Shown here piece after piece: positions 23,738 to 35,016 of a stretch of DNA of 64,000 nt (positions within the stretch are counted from its first letter, which is position 1; each line of letters starts with the position of its first letter). The stretch comes from an uncultured Collinsella sp. GTDB lineage: Bacteria; Actinomycetota; Coriobacteriia; Coriobacteriales; Coriobacteriaceae. Under the pieces are notes generated by a model. The model was given only the letters and a program-made list of their open reading frames with translations. It made no database searches and had not been told where the DNA came from. The translations under genes were made by a program, and so were the position numbers. The stretch is taken from the NCBI GenBank assembly GCA_958450865.1, contig CAUDNY010000005.1, positions 1-64,000 on the forward strand. The letters run 5' to 3'.

Positions 23738-26514
23738 CAGAATCCTCCAAACTCACGATCTTCACGTGCCATCTCGGCGTCGACAGATTCCAGCGCGGCA
23801 AGCCCCTCCTCGTCCAACAGGACCTCGCGCGGCTTGGAACCGTCGGGCGGGCCGACGACACCCTTTTCTTCCAGCATGTCCATAATACGCCCGGCACGCG
23901 CATAGCCAACCTTCAGACGACGTTGCAGGCCGGATGTGGAGCCAAGCTGCGATTCCACCACAATATGGGCGGCTTCCCAAATGAGTGGATCATCGTCTTG
24001 CGGCTCGGCTACTCCGGTGCGGACAATGCCTCCGCCACCCGCCATGGACATGGAAGCGGGCGCCACGGCAGACAGGATCTCCTCGTGGTAGTCTGGCTCA
24101 CTCTGCGACTTGACGAACTCGACAATCTCGTTGATCTCATCATCCGAGACAAAGCAGCCCTGGATACGGCGGGGCTTGCCCCAGTCGACCTTGGAGAACA
24201 ACATGTCGCCCAAACCGGTGAGCTTCTCGGCGCCCATCTGGTCGATGATGACGCGCGAGTCGATGCCCGTGGCGACGTTAAAGGCGATGCGGTTGGTGAT
24301 GTTGGCCTTGATGAGGCCCGTCACCACGTTGGAGCTGGGGCGCTGCGTGGCAACGATAAGATGAATACCGGCGGCACGGCCCAGCTGTGCAATACGCACG
24401 ATCGAGGCCTCGACATCCTTACCGGCGACCATCATCAGGTCAGAGAGCTCGTCAATGATAATGACAAGGTAGGGCATCTTTTGCGGCGGATTGTCGTAAT
24501 GCTCAAACTCGCCAGCAGCCTGCTTTTCGTTGTAGGTCGAGATCTTACGCACGTTGAGACGCTCGAAGACCTTCAGGCGACGCTCCATCTCGGACACAGC
24601 CCATTGCAGAGCGCTCGCGGCCTGCTTGGGCTCGGTCACCACGGGCACATAGAGATGCGGCAGACCGTTATAGCCCGCAAGCTCGACACGCTTGGGGTCG
24701 ACCATGATCAGGCGAACGTCCTCGGGAAGGGCGCGCATGAGCAAAGTCGTGATGATGGAATTGATCATCACCGACTTACCAGAACCGGTCGTACCGGCAA
24801 TCAACAGGTGAGGCATCTTGGCGAGGTCGGCGACAACCGGCGTGCCCTCGGCGTCGCGGCCGATGGCGAGCTCGAGCGGACCGCCCTTCACATAGGGCAG
24901 CACGTCGCCCAGATTGACGTTCTGGCGCTTGCGGTTGGGAATCTCGATGCCCACGAGCGAGGTGCCGGGGATCGGGGCAAAGATACGCACCGACTGGGCA
25001 GCGAGCGAAAGCGCGATATCGTCCTCGAGGCTCGAGATTTTGCTCACACGCTCGCCCTCACCGGGCTGCAGCTTAAAGGTCGTCACCGTGGGGCCGGCGA
25101 TCCAGCCGACCACGCGGGCACTGCGGCCAAACTCAAGCAAGGTGGATTGCAGTGACTCAGCGGTCTGCTCCAGCTCCTTGTCCGAAGACGCAGCGGAAGC
25201 CGACTGCGGGTTGGCATGCAGGATTTCGAGCGGCGGAAGCTTGAGGCCGTCCTCTTCTTCGCCCTCGTTATCTGCGGCGCCGTCGTCCACTCCCCCATCA
25301 CGAGCCGCAGCCGATTCGATAGCACTCGTGGCAGGCGCATCGGCAACCTTGGGATGCTTCAGGAAGTCGGGAATCTGAGGTGCGGCCGAGACGGGATTCA
25401 CGGCAAACGGCGGCTCGGACTCGTCAATCTTATCGGGGTCGTCTTCCATCGAAAGCTGGCCGGTTACCTGGCCGCGCTTTGCATGGCGACGCGGCAGCAA
25501 AGTTGTCTTTGCGGTCTCAATCGGAGCCTCGTCGTCCTCGTCATCGCCCTCGGTAAGCTCAATCTCGCTATCGGACCAAGATGGGTCGGGCTCACTCGTA
25601 TTGAGCTTAGGCGCAGCCTTGCCCTTCTTGACATGGCGACGCGGCAGCAGCGTGGTCTTGGCCCGCTCGGCTTCAACCGACTCGGATACGTCGACAAACG
25701 GGTCATCGTCCTCGTCGTCATCCAAAACCGGGTCGACATCGCCACCCATGACCGTGGTCACCGCGGCGTCAGTCCCCTTCTGGCGCAAAATGCTCAGGTG
25801 CGGACGAGCGACGCCGGGAACAGACAGGGCCTCTTCATCGCCCCACGGGCTCGCATTGACATCGGCACGTCGACGCTCGGCAAAATCGGCAGCGCAATCG
25901 CGTGCGGAGCGCAAAACGCCACCCACCGAAAAGCCGATAATGACCAAACCAACGACGACAAGCCCCAGCAAGACAACCATGGCGATAGGTTTACCCAGGG
26001 CGTTTTGCAAGGCACTTGCGATAAAGGCGCCAATGTAGCCGCCCGACACGGAAAGGTTCTGCGGCGTAAACATAAGGTCGCACGAATCGCTCGTGCCCGG
26101 CACCATCAGCGAAAGAATGGAGACGACGGCGATAAAGACCAAGGCGCCGCCCGCAACAGAGCGCACGTTGAGCGGCGAGTCCTCACCCAAAAAGAGCGTG
26201 GCGGCAAACAGCAAGATGACGATCGGCAGCACGTAGGCGCCCAGACCAAAGCCCAGGTGGTAGAAACCGGCAACAGCAGCCGTCACGGGCGCTGTTGCCG
26301 GAGAGATCACGGCAATGAAGGACGCGATCGCCAAAACGGCGATGACCACACCGGCGATATCGCGATTGGCCGAAGGCTCGACCAAGGGCTCAAAATCGTC
26401 GAAGTCTGCCTCATGGCCCTTATTGGCACGAAGATGGGAACCGGCACCCTTAGCAGATGCCGGTTGGTTGTTGGCCTTATTGCCTTTGGCGTTTTGTGCA
26501 GATCCGCGCGCCAA
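23737..26514 (-). CDS. ftsK: DNA translocase FtsK
   Basis: A 925-residue septal DNA pump that clears chromosome dimers at division. Four membrane helices lie in about residues 45-200, then a charged, acidic linker, then the alpha/beta motor with Walker A GTTGSGKSVMI near residue 580 and Walker B IIIDELSDLM, and the gamma winged helix (SGLQRRLKVGYARAGRIMDMLE) that reads polarity sequences. It starts with TTG after GGAGG, two bases past the rnj stop. The linker contains a duplicated TTLLPRRH motif. Confidence 0.95.
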   Translation of the reverse strand: MARGSAQNAKGNKANNQPASAKGAGSHLRANKGHEADFDDFEPLVEPSANRDIAGVVIAVLAIASFIAVISPATAPVTAAVAGFYHLGFGLGAYVLPIVILLFAATLFLGEDSPLNVRSVAGGALVFIAVVSILSLMVPGTSDSCDLMFTPQNLSVSGGYIGAFIASALQNALGKPIAMVVLLGLVVVGLVIIGFSVGGVLRSARDCAADFAERRRADVNASPWGDEEALSVPGVARPHLSILRQKGTDAAVTTVMGGDVDPVLDDDEDDDPFVDVSESVEAERAKTTLLPRRHVKKGKAAPKLNTSEPDPSWSDSEIELTEGDDEDDEAPIETAKTTLLPRRHAKRGQVTGQLSMEDDPDKIDESEPPFAVNPVSAAPQIPDFLKHPKVADAPATSAIESAAARDGGVDDGAADNEGEEEDGLKLPPLEILHANPQSASAASSDKELEQTAESLQSTLLEFGRSARVVGWIAGPTVTTFKLQPGEGERVSKISSLEDDIALSLAAQSVRIFAPIPGTSLVGIEIPNRKRQNVNLGDVLPYVKGGPLELAIGRDAEGTPVVADLAKMPHLLIAGTTGSGKSVMINSIITTLLMRALPEDVRLIMVDPKRVELAGYNGLPHLYVPVVTEPKQAASALQWAVSEMERRLKVFERLNVRKISTYNEKQAAGEFEHYDNPPQKMPYLVIIIDELSDLMMVAGKDVEASIVRIAQLGRAAGIHLIVATQRPSSNVVTGLIKANITNRIAFNVATGIDSRVIIDQMGAEKLTGLGDMLFSKVDWGKPRRIQGCFVSDDEINEIVEFVKSQSEPDYHEEILSAVAPASMSMAGGGGIVRTGVAEPQDDDPLIWEAAHIVVESQLGSTSGLQRRLKVGYARAGRIMDMLEEKGVVGPPDGSKPREVLLDEEGLAALESVDAEMAREDREFGGF

Positions 26515-26515
26515 A

Positions 26516-28186
26516 CTAAACCTCCATGACGACCGGGATGATCATCGGGCGAGTGCGCGTACGGCTCCAGATAAAGTTGGAGAGCGAGTCGCGCACGGCC
26601 TTGCGAATGGCGTCGGAACCGCTGCTGGTAAAGCTGAACTTGCCCTTCTCGATCGTCTTCATGATGGACGCGGAGGCATCCTCGGAGAACTGGTCGTCGA
26701 TGGCAAACGAAACGCCGCGGCCCGAGAACTCGATGGCCTCGATCTTCTTGTGCTTGAGCGAGACGATGGCGACAGCCGTAACCATACCGTCGTTGGCGAG
26801 CTTCTGGCGATCGCGCAGGACGATGGGGTCGGTATCGCCGATGCGCAGACCGTCGACGTAGACGACGCCGGACTCGACGGGCGTGCCGCGCTTGACGATA
26901 CCACCGCGCATCTCGAGCGTGTCGCCGTTATCGAGGATAAAGATATGATCGTCCTTGATGCCCATCTTGCGGGCCAGCTGGGCATGGGCGCGAAGATGCA
27001 CGGCCTCACCGTGAACCGGCATAAAGTACGTGGGCTTGGCCATGGCCATCAGGAGCTTGAGCTCCTCCTGGCTACCGTGACCCGAGACGTGGACGAGAGC
27101 GCGGTTCTTATCCCACACGTCGCAGCCGAGCTTGGCCAGGCTGTTGACGACCTGCTGGACGGCCTTCTCGTTGCCAGGAACGGGAGTTGCCGAGAGGATA
27201 ACGGTATCGCCCTCGTGAATGGAGAGCGTCTTGTGCTCGCCATTGGCCATGCGGGACAGAGCCGACAGCGGCTCGCCCTGCGAACCAGTGCACATGACGA
27301 CGATCTTGTCGTCAGGCAGGTTATCGATATCGAAGGCATCGATGATATCGGCATCATCGATGTTGAGGTAGCCCAGCTCGCGTGCCACGCGGGTGTTGGT
27401 GAGCATGGAACGACCGGTCACGACGACCTTACGGCCGCACTTGCGGGCGGCGTCGCAGATCTGCTGCAGACGATGGATGTGGCTCGAGAACGACGCAACG
27501 AACACGCGGCCCGGAGCATTCTTGATGGCATGCAGCAGATTGGGGCCAACCTCGGCCTCGGACTTGGTAAAGCCGGGGACCGTAGCGTTGGTGGAGTCGG
27601 ACAGAAGCAGGTCGATGCCCTGCTTGGCAAAGCGGCTGATAGCGGCATAGTCGGGCGTGACGCCGTCGATGGGCGTCTGGTCGAGCTTAAAGTCGCCGGT
27701 GTGCATAACGGTGCCTTGATTGGTGCGGATGAACACGCCCAGAGCGCCGGGGATGGAGTGCGTCATCGAGAAGAAGTCGAGCGAGATGCCGCCGAGGTTG
27801 ACATGGCTGCCGCCCTTGACCTCGCGGAACTTGGGTGCGCGGATGCGGAACTCAGAAAGCTTGCCCTCGATAAAGCCAAGCGTCAGCTTGCTCGAGAAGA
27901 TGGGCACCTTATTGTTGAGGTCCTGCAGCAGATACGGAAGCGAACCGGTGTGGTCCTCGTGGCCGTGAGTGACGACGATACCGCGGAGCTTCTCCTCGTT
28001 CTCCAGAACATAGGTGTAGTCGGGAAGCACCAGGTCGATACCAGGCTGGGAGTCATCCGGGAACATGAGGCCGGCGTCGACGAGCACCATGTCGTCGCCG
28101 CACTCGAAGACCGTCATATTCTTGCCGATGCCGTCAAGGCCGCCAAGCGGGATGATCTTCAAGGGAGATGATTTTTTAGCTGCCAT
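26516..28186 (-). CDS. rnj: Ribonuclease J
   Basis: A 556-residue metallo-beta-lactamase/beta-CASP RNase with 5'-exonuclease and endonuclease activity, central to mRNA turnover. Zinc ligands are in THGHEDHTGSLP near residue 78 and in HTGDFK; the beta-CASP part has SDSTNA and VMCTGSQGEP, and HVSGHGSQEE fits motif C. The ATG follows GAAAGGAAACC at rather long spacing. The 28187-28424 gap upstream holds a TGCATCG/CGATGCA hairpin (28272-28292) and no gene. Confidence 0.95.
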   Translation of the reverse strand: MAAKKSSPLKIIPLGGLDGIGKNMTVFECGDDMVLVDAGLMFPDDSQPGIDLVLPDYTYVLENEEKLRGIVVTHGHEDHTGSLPYLLQDLNNKVPIFSSKLTLGFIEGKLSEFRIRAPKFREVKGGSHVNLGGISLDFFSMTHSIPGALGVFIRTNQGTVMHTGDFKLDQTPIDGVTPDYAAISRFAKQGIDLLLSDSTNATVPGFTKSEAEVGPNLLHAIKNAPGRVFVASFSSHIHRLQQICDAARKCGRKVVVTGRSMLTNTRVARELGYLNIDDADIIDAFDIDNLPDDKIVVMCTGSQGEPLSALSRMANGEHKTLSIHEGDTVILSATPVPGNEKAVQQVVNSLAKLGCDVWDKNRALVHVSGHGSQEELKLLMAMAKPTYFMPVHGEAVHLRAHAQLARKMGIKDDHIFILDNGDTLEMRGGIVKRGTPVESGVVYVDGLRIGDTDPIVLRDRQKLANDGMVTAVAIVSLKHKKIEAIEFSGRGVSFAIDDQFSEDASASIMKTIEKGKFSFTSSGSDAIRKAVRDSLSNFIWSRTRTRPMIIPVVMEV

Positions 28187-28424
28187 AGGTTAGTGTGGTT
28201 TCCTTTCTTCGAAACGGGTCTGGAACAACCGACGGGGCGCTTCTGGCAAACCGACCGCCGGGAACGTACAAACATGCATCGCAGAGTCGATGCAATAACC
28301 ACAGTATGATACCCATTTGCCCACCAACAGACCACCCATGCATCAAAGCCCCATCCAAACCGGTCTATCCCGCCGGTTTCCCGTAGAGCAGGAAACTTCA
28401 TATGCGGCCCTCCCGGGCGCAAGC

Positions 28425-28456
28425 AAAAGGGCGACCCCTGTCCGGAGTCGCCCTTG
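28425..28456 (-). terminator. Terminator after pnp
   Basis: Minus strand: AAGGGCGAC (28455-28447) pairs with GTCGCCCTT (28435-28427), and TTTGCTT follows. Confidence 0.8.
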
Positions 28457-28478
28457 CGGTGCTGGTTATGTACGGCTG

Positions 28479-30725
<2,247 letters not shown>

Positions 30726-30828
30726 TGTTCTCCTTTACCCCACAGGCCCCTTGCCTGCGGGCTTCTCATGTGACGCGGGCCCCCTGCCCCCGCCACGCTT
30801 CAGAGCGTGATTGTTCACGCCCTTACAC

Positions 30829-30861
30829 AAAAAGAGCGCCCCGCTGCGCAGGACGCTCTTA
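30829..30861 (-). terminator. Terminator between rpsO and pnp
   Basis: Minus strand: AAGAGCG (30861-30855), CGCTCTT (30839-30833), then TTTGTG. It lies just 3' of rpsO. Confidence 0.8.
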
Positions 30862-30874
30862 GCATGTACAAATC

Positions 30875-31153
30875 CTACTGGATGTTGTCGCGGATGCCCA
30901 GAGCCTTGATGAGCTCACGGTACTCGACGATGTCGTTCTTCTTGATGTAGGAGAGAAGACGACGACGACGGCCGACGAGCATGAGCAGGCCACGACGGGT
31001 GTGGAAGTCCTTCTGGTGGGACTTCATGTGCTCGGTCAGCTCCTTGATGCGCTCGGTCAGGATGGCGACCTGAACCTTGGGGTTGCCGGTGTCGACCGGG
31101 GTGTTACCGAACTGGGCAGTCAGCTCCGCCTTGCGCTCTTTGGAAACAGTCAT
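30875..31153 (-). CDS. rpsO: 30S ribosomal protein S15
   Basis: A 92-residue primary 16S rRNA binding protein of the small subunit. The S15 block HMKSHQKDFHTRRGLLMLVGRRRRLL is complete in pieces (HTRRGLLMLVGRRRRLLSYI). I chose the ATG at 31153 after GAAAGGTGAAAC; an open stretch continues upstream but has no start signal. Confidence 0.97.
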   Translation of the reverse strand: MTVSKERKAELTAQFGNTPVDTGNPKVQVAILTERIKELTEHMKSHQKDFHTRRGLLMLVGRRRRLLSYIKKNDIVEYRELIKALGIRDNIQ

Positions 31154-31173
31154 TGTTTCACCTTTCGTTTCTT

Positions 31174-31189
31174 GTCGCCCGCGGGCGAC
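31174..31189 (-). promoter_or_regulatory. Leader hairpin of rpsO
   Basis: GTCGCCCGCGGGCGAC is a perfect palindrome 10 bp before the rpsO ribosome-binding site. S15 represses its own mRNA in several bacteria through leader structures; whether this is such a site is unproved. Confidence 0.4.
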
Positions 31190-31291
31190 GCTATTCGCCT
31201 CGGACTGGGAAGCCGCCGGTGGAGCGAGCATCCAAGGTCGAGGTACCAACAGGTCGGTATGTTACCACAAGCAGCCCGCGCCTGCGCATCA

Positions 31292-32041
31292 TCACCGACC
31301 CAACATGAATTCCATCGCACGGAGACGTTGATCGGTGTGCGTCGCAGCCCACACGTGCGAAAGCCCCAGCAAAAAGGCAGCGGTATGGGGGTCGACCCTC
31401 TCGGCCATGAGCGCATCGAAGGTCATGGACATGAGGGCGCGCAGCCATGCGACCTCACCGGTCGAGACCAGCTCGGCACCGGGCACGCTCGACGCGCACG
31501 ACCCGCACATAAGACCGCCCGCCTGGGGTGAAAAATACGACAGCATGGGGTCACCGCACAGCACGCAGGCCGAAAAATCGGGTCGGTAGCCAACGTGCGA
31601 CAGCAATTTAAAGACAAAGGCCGCCACGAGCAGGTCCATATGTGCCGCGTCGAGCCCGCTGCCGACAAGTGTGAGCGCCCGCTGCGTGATGGCAAAGGTA
31701 AACGGGTCCTCGGCGTCCTCGAACGAGCACACGCGCGCGACCTCGGCGATCGCGCTTGCGGCGCATGTCATCTCGTAATCGGGAGCAGCGCCGAGCGGCG
31801 CCTCCATAAGCTCGGCCTGGGAAACCACGTCGAGCGACCGTCCATGCGCAAGCAGCAGATCAACGGTACAGAACATCTCGCAGCGCGCAGCCAGTCGTCC
31901 GCCGGGTTTGCGGGCGCCCTTTGCCACGGCACGAACCTGCCGACCCCGCTCGTCAAGCATCGTCAGGATCAGGTCCGTCTCTTTGAGCTTCGTCTTATCG
32001 AGCACGAGCACTTTCGTGCGATATGTACGAGAACCTGCCAT
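31292..32041 (-). CDS. recO: DNA repair protein RecO
   Basis: A 249-residue RecFOR-pathway mediator that loads RecA on SSB-coated DNA. The N-terminal OB fold starts with YRTKVLVLDKTKLKETDLIL; the C-terminal zinc site uses CVLCGDP and MCGSC. It starts 15 bp after era with only a weak Shine-Dalgarno sequence. Confidence 0.93.
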   Translation of the reverse strand: MAGSRTYRTKVLVLDKTKLKETDLILTMLDERGRQVRAVAKGARKPGGRLAARCEMFCTVDLLLAHGRSLDVVSQAELMEAPLGAAPDYEMTCAASAIAEVARVCSFEDAEDPFTFAITQRALTLVGSGLDAAHMDLLVAAFVFKLLSHVGYRPDFSACVLCGDPMLSYFSPQAGGLMCGSCASSVPGAELVSTGEVAWLRALMSMTFDALMAERVDPHTAAFLLGLSHVWAATHTDQRLRAMEFMLGR

Positions 32042-32056
32042 TCGCGCCGCGTGTCC

Positions 32057-33124
32057 CTAATCCTCGGCGTTATAGCCAAAGCGGCGAATCTGGGCCTCGT
32101 CGTCACGCCAGCCGGCCTTGACCTTCACGTCCAGCTCCAAAAAGACCTGGGTGCCAAAGATGCGCTCAAGGTCGCGACGGGCGTCGATGCCGATATGTTT
32201 GATCATCTCGCCGCCCTTGCCGATGATGATGCCCTTTTGGCCCTCGCGCTCGACGTAAATGGTGGCGTGCACGCGCAGCACCTTCTTGGTCTGCTCAAGC
32301 GCATCGCAAATCACGCCCACGGAGTGCGGGATCTCATCACGGGTGCGGCGCAAGACCTTCTCGCGCACAAACTCGGCAACGAGCGTCTCATCGGAAGCGT
32401 CGGTACCCATGTCCTCGGGGAACCAACGCGGACCCTCGGGCAAAAAGTGCGCAACGGTCTCGATGAAGGCATCGACGTTAAAGTTCTTGACCGACGACGC
32501 CACGATCTCGTCGTCATATTCCATAAGCTCGTGGGCGGCCTTAAGCTGCTCCATGACCTGTGCGGGGTCGGCTTCATCGGCCTTGGTGAGCACCAGGACC
32601 TTCTTGGAACGGGCATTCTTGACACGCTCGGCAACCCAGGCGTCTCCCCTGCCGATCGGTTTAGTGGCATCAATCAAAAACGCGACAACATCGACATCGT
32701 TCAGCTCGAACAGCGCGCTCTTGTTGAGCTCGGACCCTAGACCGTCCTTGGGCTTGTGGATACCCGGGGTATCGACAAAGACCAGCTGGTAGCCGGGGCG
32801 GTTGACGACGGCGCGCATGCGACGGCGGGTCGTCTGGGCCACCGGCGAGGTGATGGCGACCTTTTTGCCATAGCAGGCGTTGAGCAGCGTTGACTTACCG
32901 GCGTTGGGGCGGCCGACCAAGGCCACGAAGCCACTGCGGAAACCGGGCTCAACGTCGCCAAAGCCCGCGAGGCTGTCGTCCTCGTCGCACAGGGCGTCGA
33001 GTTCCTCGTCGCTCATGCCCTCAAACGGGTCGAACTCCTCGACTTCCTCATAGGCCTCGGTCGCCTTAGCATCCGGGGACTCGTCGTCCAAAATTTCATC
33101 GATAGGCTGCATATTGTCGGACAT
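32057..33124 (-). CDS. era: GTPase Era with acidic N-terminal extension
   Basis: A 355-residue GTPase needed for 16S rRNA processing and 30S assembly. The G domain begins near residue 66: G1 GRPNAGKST, G3 DTPGIHKP, G4 TKAD. The KH domain has GIIIGKGGEMIKHIG near residue 300. The first 62 residues are strongly acidic (EEVEEFDPFEGMSDEELDAL) and absent from typical Era of about 300 residues. The ATG follows AGAAAGGGA, so the extension is translated if this start is right; no internal start with a ribosome-binding site precedes the G domain. Confidence 0.93.
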   Translation of the reverse strand: MSDNMQPIDEILDDESPDAKATEAYEEVEEFDPFEGMSDEELDALCDEDDSLAGFGDVEPGFRSGFVALVGRPNAGKSTLLNACYGKKVAITSPVAQTTRRRMRAVVNRPGYQLVFVDTPGIHKPKDGLGSELNKSALFELNDVDVVAFLIDATKPIGRGDAWVAERVKNARSKKVLVLTKADEADPAQVMEQLKAAHELMEYDDEIVASSVKNFNVDAFIETVAHFLPEGPRWFPEDMGTDASDETLVAEFVREKVLRRTRDEIPHSVGVICDALEQTKKVLRVHATIYVEREGQKGIIIGKGGEMIKHIGIDARRDLERIFGTQVFLELDVKVKAGWRDDEAQIRRFGYNAED

Positions 33125-33136
33125 GGGAATCCCTTT

Positions 33137-33514
33137 CTAAATAAAGCCGAGCGCGTGGGCAAATACCAGCAAGCCCACAATCGCGGCGGTGATTGAAAGT
33201 ACGTATACCGAGGCGGCGGCGATGTCCTTGGCGCGTTTTGCCAGCGGATGGAGCTCCTGGGTCGCCAGATCGACAATGGCCTCCATGGCGGTATTGCACA
33301 GCTCGCCGTGAATCACCAGGCCGCAGCAGATGATAATCGTGGCCCACTCGGCAATGTCGAGCCCCACGATGCAGCCGGCAATGATGGTGCACACGCCCGC
33401 TACGAGCATAACCTTAATGTTGCGCTCGGTCTTGACGGCGGTGACGAAGCCCTCCATGGCGTAGGAGAACGACTTTAAAAAGGACGGATGGTCCTTGTTC
33501 GATCCGGGAATCAT
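33137..33514 (-). CDS. Diacylglycerol/undecaprenol kinase family protein
   Basis: A 125-residue DgkA-type membrane kinase. It has three hydrophobic helices and the signature GELCNTAMEAIVDLATQ with downstream HPLAKRAKDIAAA, the Gram-positive form that in tested species phosphorylates undecaprenol. Substrate cannot be decided from sequence. It lies between ybeY and era, a widely conserved place. Confidence 0.92.
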   Translation of the reverse strand: MIPGSNKDHPSFLKSFSYAMEGFVTAVKTERNIKVMLVAGVCTIIAGCIVGLDIAEWATIIICCGLVIHGELCNTAMEAIVDLATQELHPLAKRAKDIAAASVYVLSITAAIVGLLVFAHALGFI

Positions 33515-33523
33515 AAGCGGCTC

Positions 33524-34033
33524 CTAGTCGTGGGCATGATTGGTGATGGGGCCGACGTGAACGAGTTTGGGGTCCTCGCCGCGCTCGAGCGCCAGATCGC
33601 GCAGGATAGCGTCCTCGCGGGCCTCCATGACCTCGGCCTCGTCGTCCTCGATATGGTCATACCCCAGCAGGTGTAGCATGCCGTGTACGAGCATCAGGCG
33701 GCACTCGTCGGCAGGGCTATTGCCAAAGCCGGGGGCCTGACGGGCAATGACCTGCGGGGCCAAGATGATATCGCCGAGCTCGAGCGTCTCGTCGGCGGGA
33801 ATATCCTCGTCAAAGGCCGAGTCGCATTCAAACGAGAGCACATCGGTGGTGCGGTCGATGCCACGCCACTCGTGGTTGAGCTCGTGCATCTCGTCCTCGT
33901 CGACATACGAAAGGGAAATCTCGACTTCACGTTCAACGCCCTCGGCGGCAAGCACAACCTCGCAGATGTGCTCCACCTCCTGCGCGTCGAGCAGCGTATC
34001 GAGCTCGGCATCGTTGCTGATCAATACACTCAA
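33524..34033 (-). CDS. ybeY: Endoribonuclease YbeY
   Basis: A 169-residue metal-dependent RNase for rRNA maturation and ribosome quality control. The metal site HGMLHLLGYDH is intact near residues 119-129. The start is TTG at 34033, overlapping the phoH stop in TTGA, preceded by GAAAGGAGTCCCG. Confidence 0.94.
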   Translation of the reverse strand: MSVLISNDAELDTLLDAQEVEHICEVVLAAEGVEREVEISLSYVDEDEMHELNHEWRGIDRTTDVLSFECDSAFDEDIPADETLELGDIILAPQVIARQAPGFGNSPADECRLMLVHGMLHLLGYDHIEDDEAEVMEAREDAILRDLALERGEDPKLVHVGPITNHAHD

Positions 34034-35016
34034 CGGGACTCCTTTCGGTCGCGCGAGCGCTGCTCGCGCACGTCATCATAAGCATCATATGCCTCAACGA
34101 TACGACCCACTAGGGCATGGCGCACCACGTCGGCGCGCTCCAGGTGTGCAAACGCCACATCGTCGACACGGCCCAAAATCTTCTCAACATCCGCCAAGCC
34201 ACCACGACGACCCACCAGGTCGCGCTGGCTGAGGTCGCCGGTAATCACGAACTTGGAGTTGAATCCAAGGCGTGTCAGGAACATCTTCATCTGCTCGGGC
34301 GTAGTATTTTGCGCCTCGTCGAGCACCACGAAAGCATCGCTCAGCGTACGACCGCGCATATAGGCAAGCGGGGCGATCTCGATCACGCCGCGCTCCATAA
34401 GCTCATCGGTGCGCTCGCGATCCATCATGTCAAAAAGGGCGTCGTAGAGCGGACGCATGTACGGATCGATCTTTTCCTCGAGGGTGCCAGGCAAAAAGCC
34501 CAGGTTCTCCCCCGCCTCGACAACAGGACGCGTCAAGATCAAACGGCCCACCTCATGGCGCTTGAGCGCGGCAACGGCGAGCGCCATGGCCAGATAGGTC
34601 TTACCGGTACCGGCAGGACCCAAGCCAAAGGTGATGGTATGCGAGCGAATGGCATCCACATAGCGCTTTTGCCCGAGCGTCTTGGGGCGAATGACGCGAC
34701 CGCGATACGAAAGCAGCACGTCATCGCGAAGCGACGTAGCCTCGTGCTCACCATCGCGCAAGACGGCCAGGCAGCGAGAGACATCGTCGGCAGACAGGGT
34801 ACGACCGGCCGCCGCCTCGCGAAAAGCATGTTCGAAAAAGCGAGCCACGAGTTCGACCTCGTCCGGGTCACCGCTCACGGCGATGCTATCGCCACGGGCG
34901 ACCACATGGGCGCGAACCAAGCTCTCGAGTGCACGAAGGACGCCGTCGCCGGCGCCCAAAACGCACGAGGGATCAATTCCCTCGGGAACGGTAAGTCTAA
35001 TCTTCGAGGCTTCCAT
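34030..35016 (-). CDS. PhoH-family ATPase
   Basis: A 328-residue PhoH-like protein. The P-loop is GPAGTGKTYLA near residue 142, with RPVVEAGENLGFLPG and the Walker B VVLDEAQNTTPEQ. A KH-like N-terminal part precedes it. Such proteins are thought to act on RNA and are commonly coupled to YbeY, as here (4-bp overlap). I chose the ATG at 35016 after GGGAGG; it lies 20 bp inside the mtaB 3' end. Confidence 0.93.
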   Translation of the reverse strand: MEASKIRLTVPEGIDPSCVLGAGDGVLRALESLVRAHVVARGDSIAVSGDPDEVELVARFFEHAFREAAAGRTLSADDVSRCLAVLRDGEHEATSLRDDVLLSYRGRVIRPKTLGQKRYVDAIRSHTITFGLGPAGTGKTYLAMALAVAALKRHEVGRLILTRPVVEAGENLGFLPGTLEEKIDPYMRPLYDALFDMMDRERTDELMERGVIEIAPLAYMRGRTLSDAFVVLDEAQNTTPEQMKMFLTRLGFNSKFVITGDLSQRDLVGRRGGLADVEKILGRVDDVAFAHLERADVVRHALVGRIVEAYDAYDDVREQRSRDRKESR

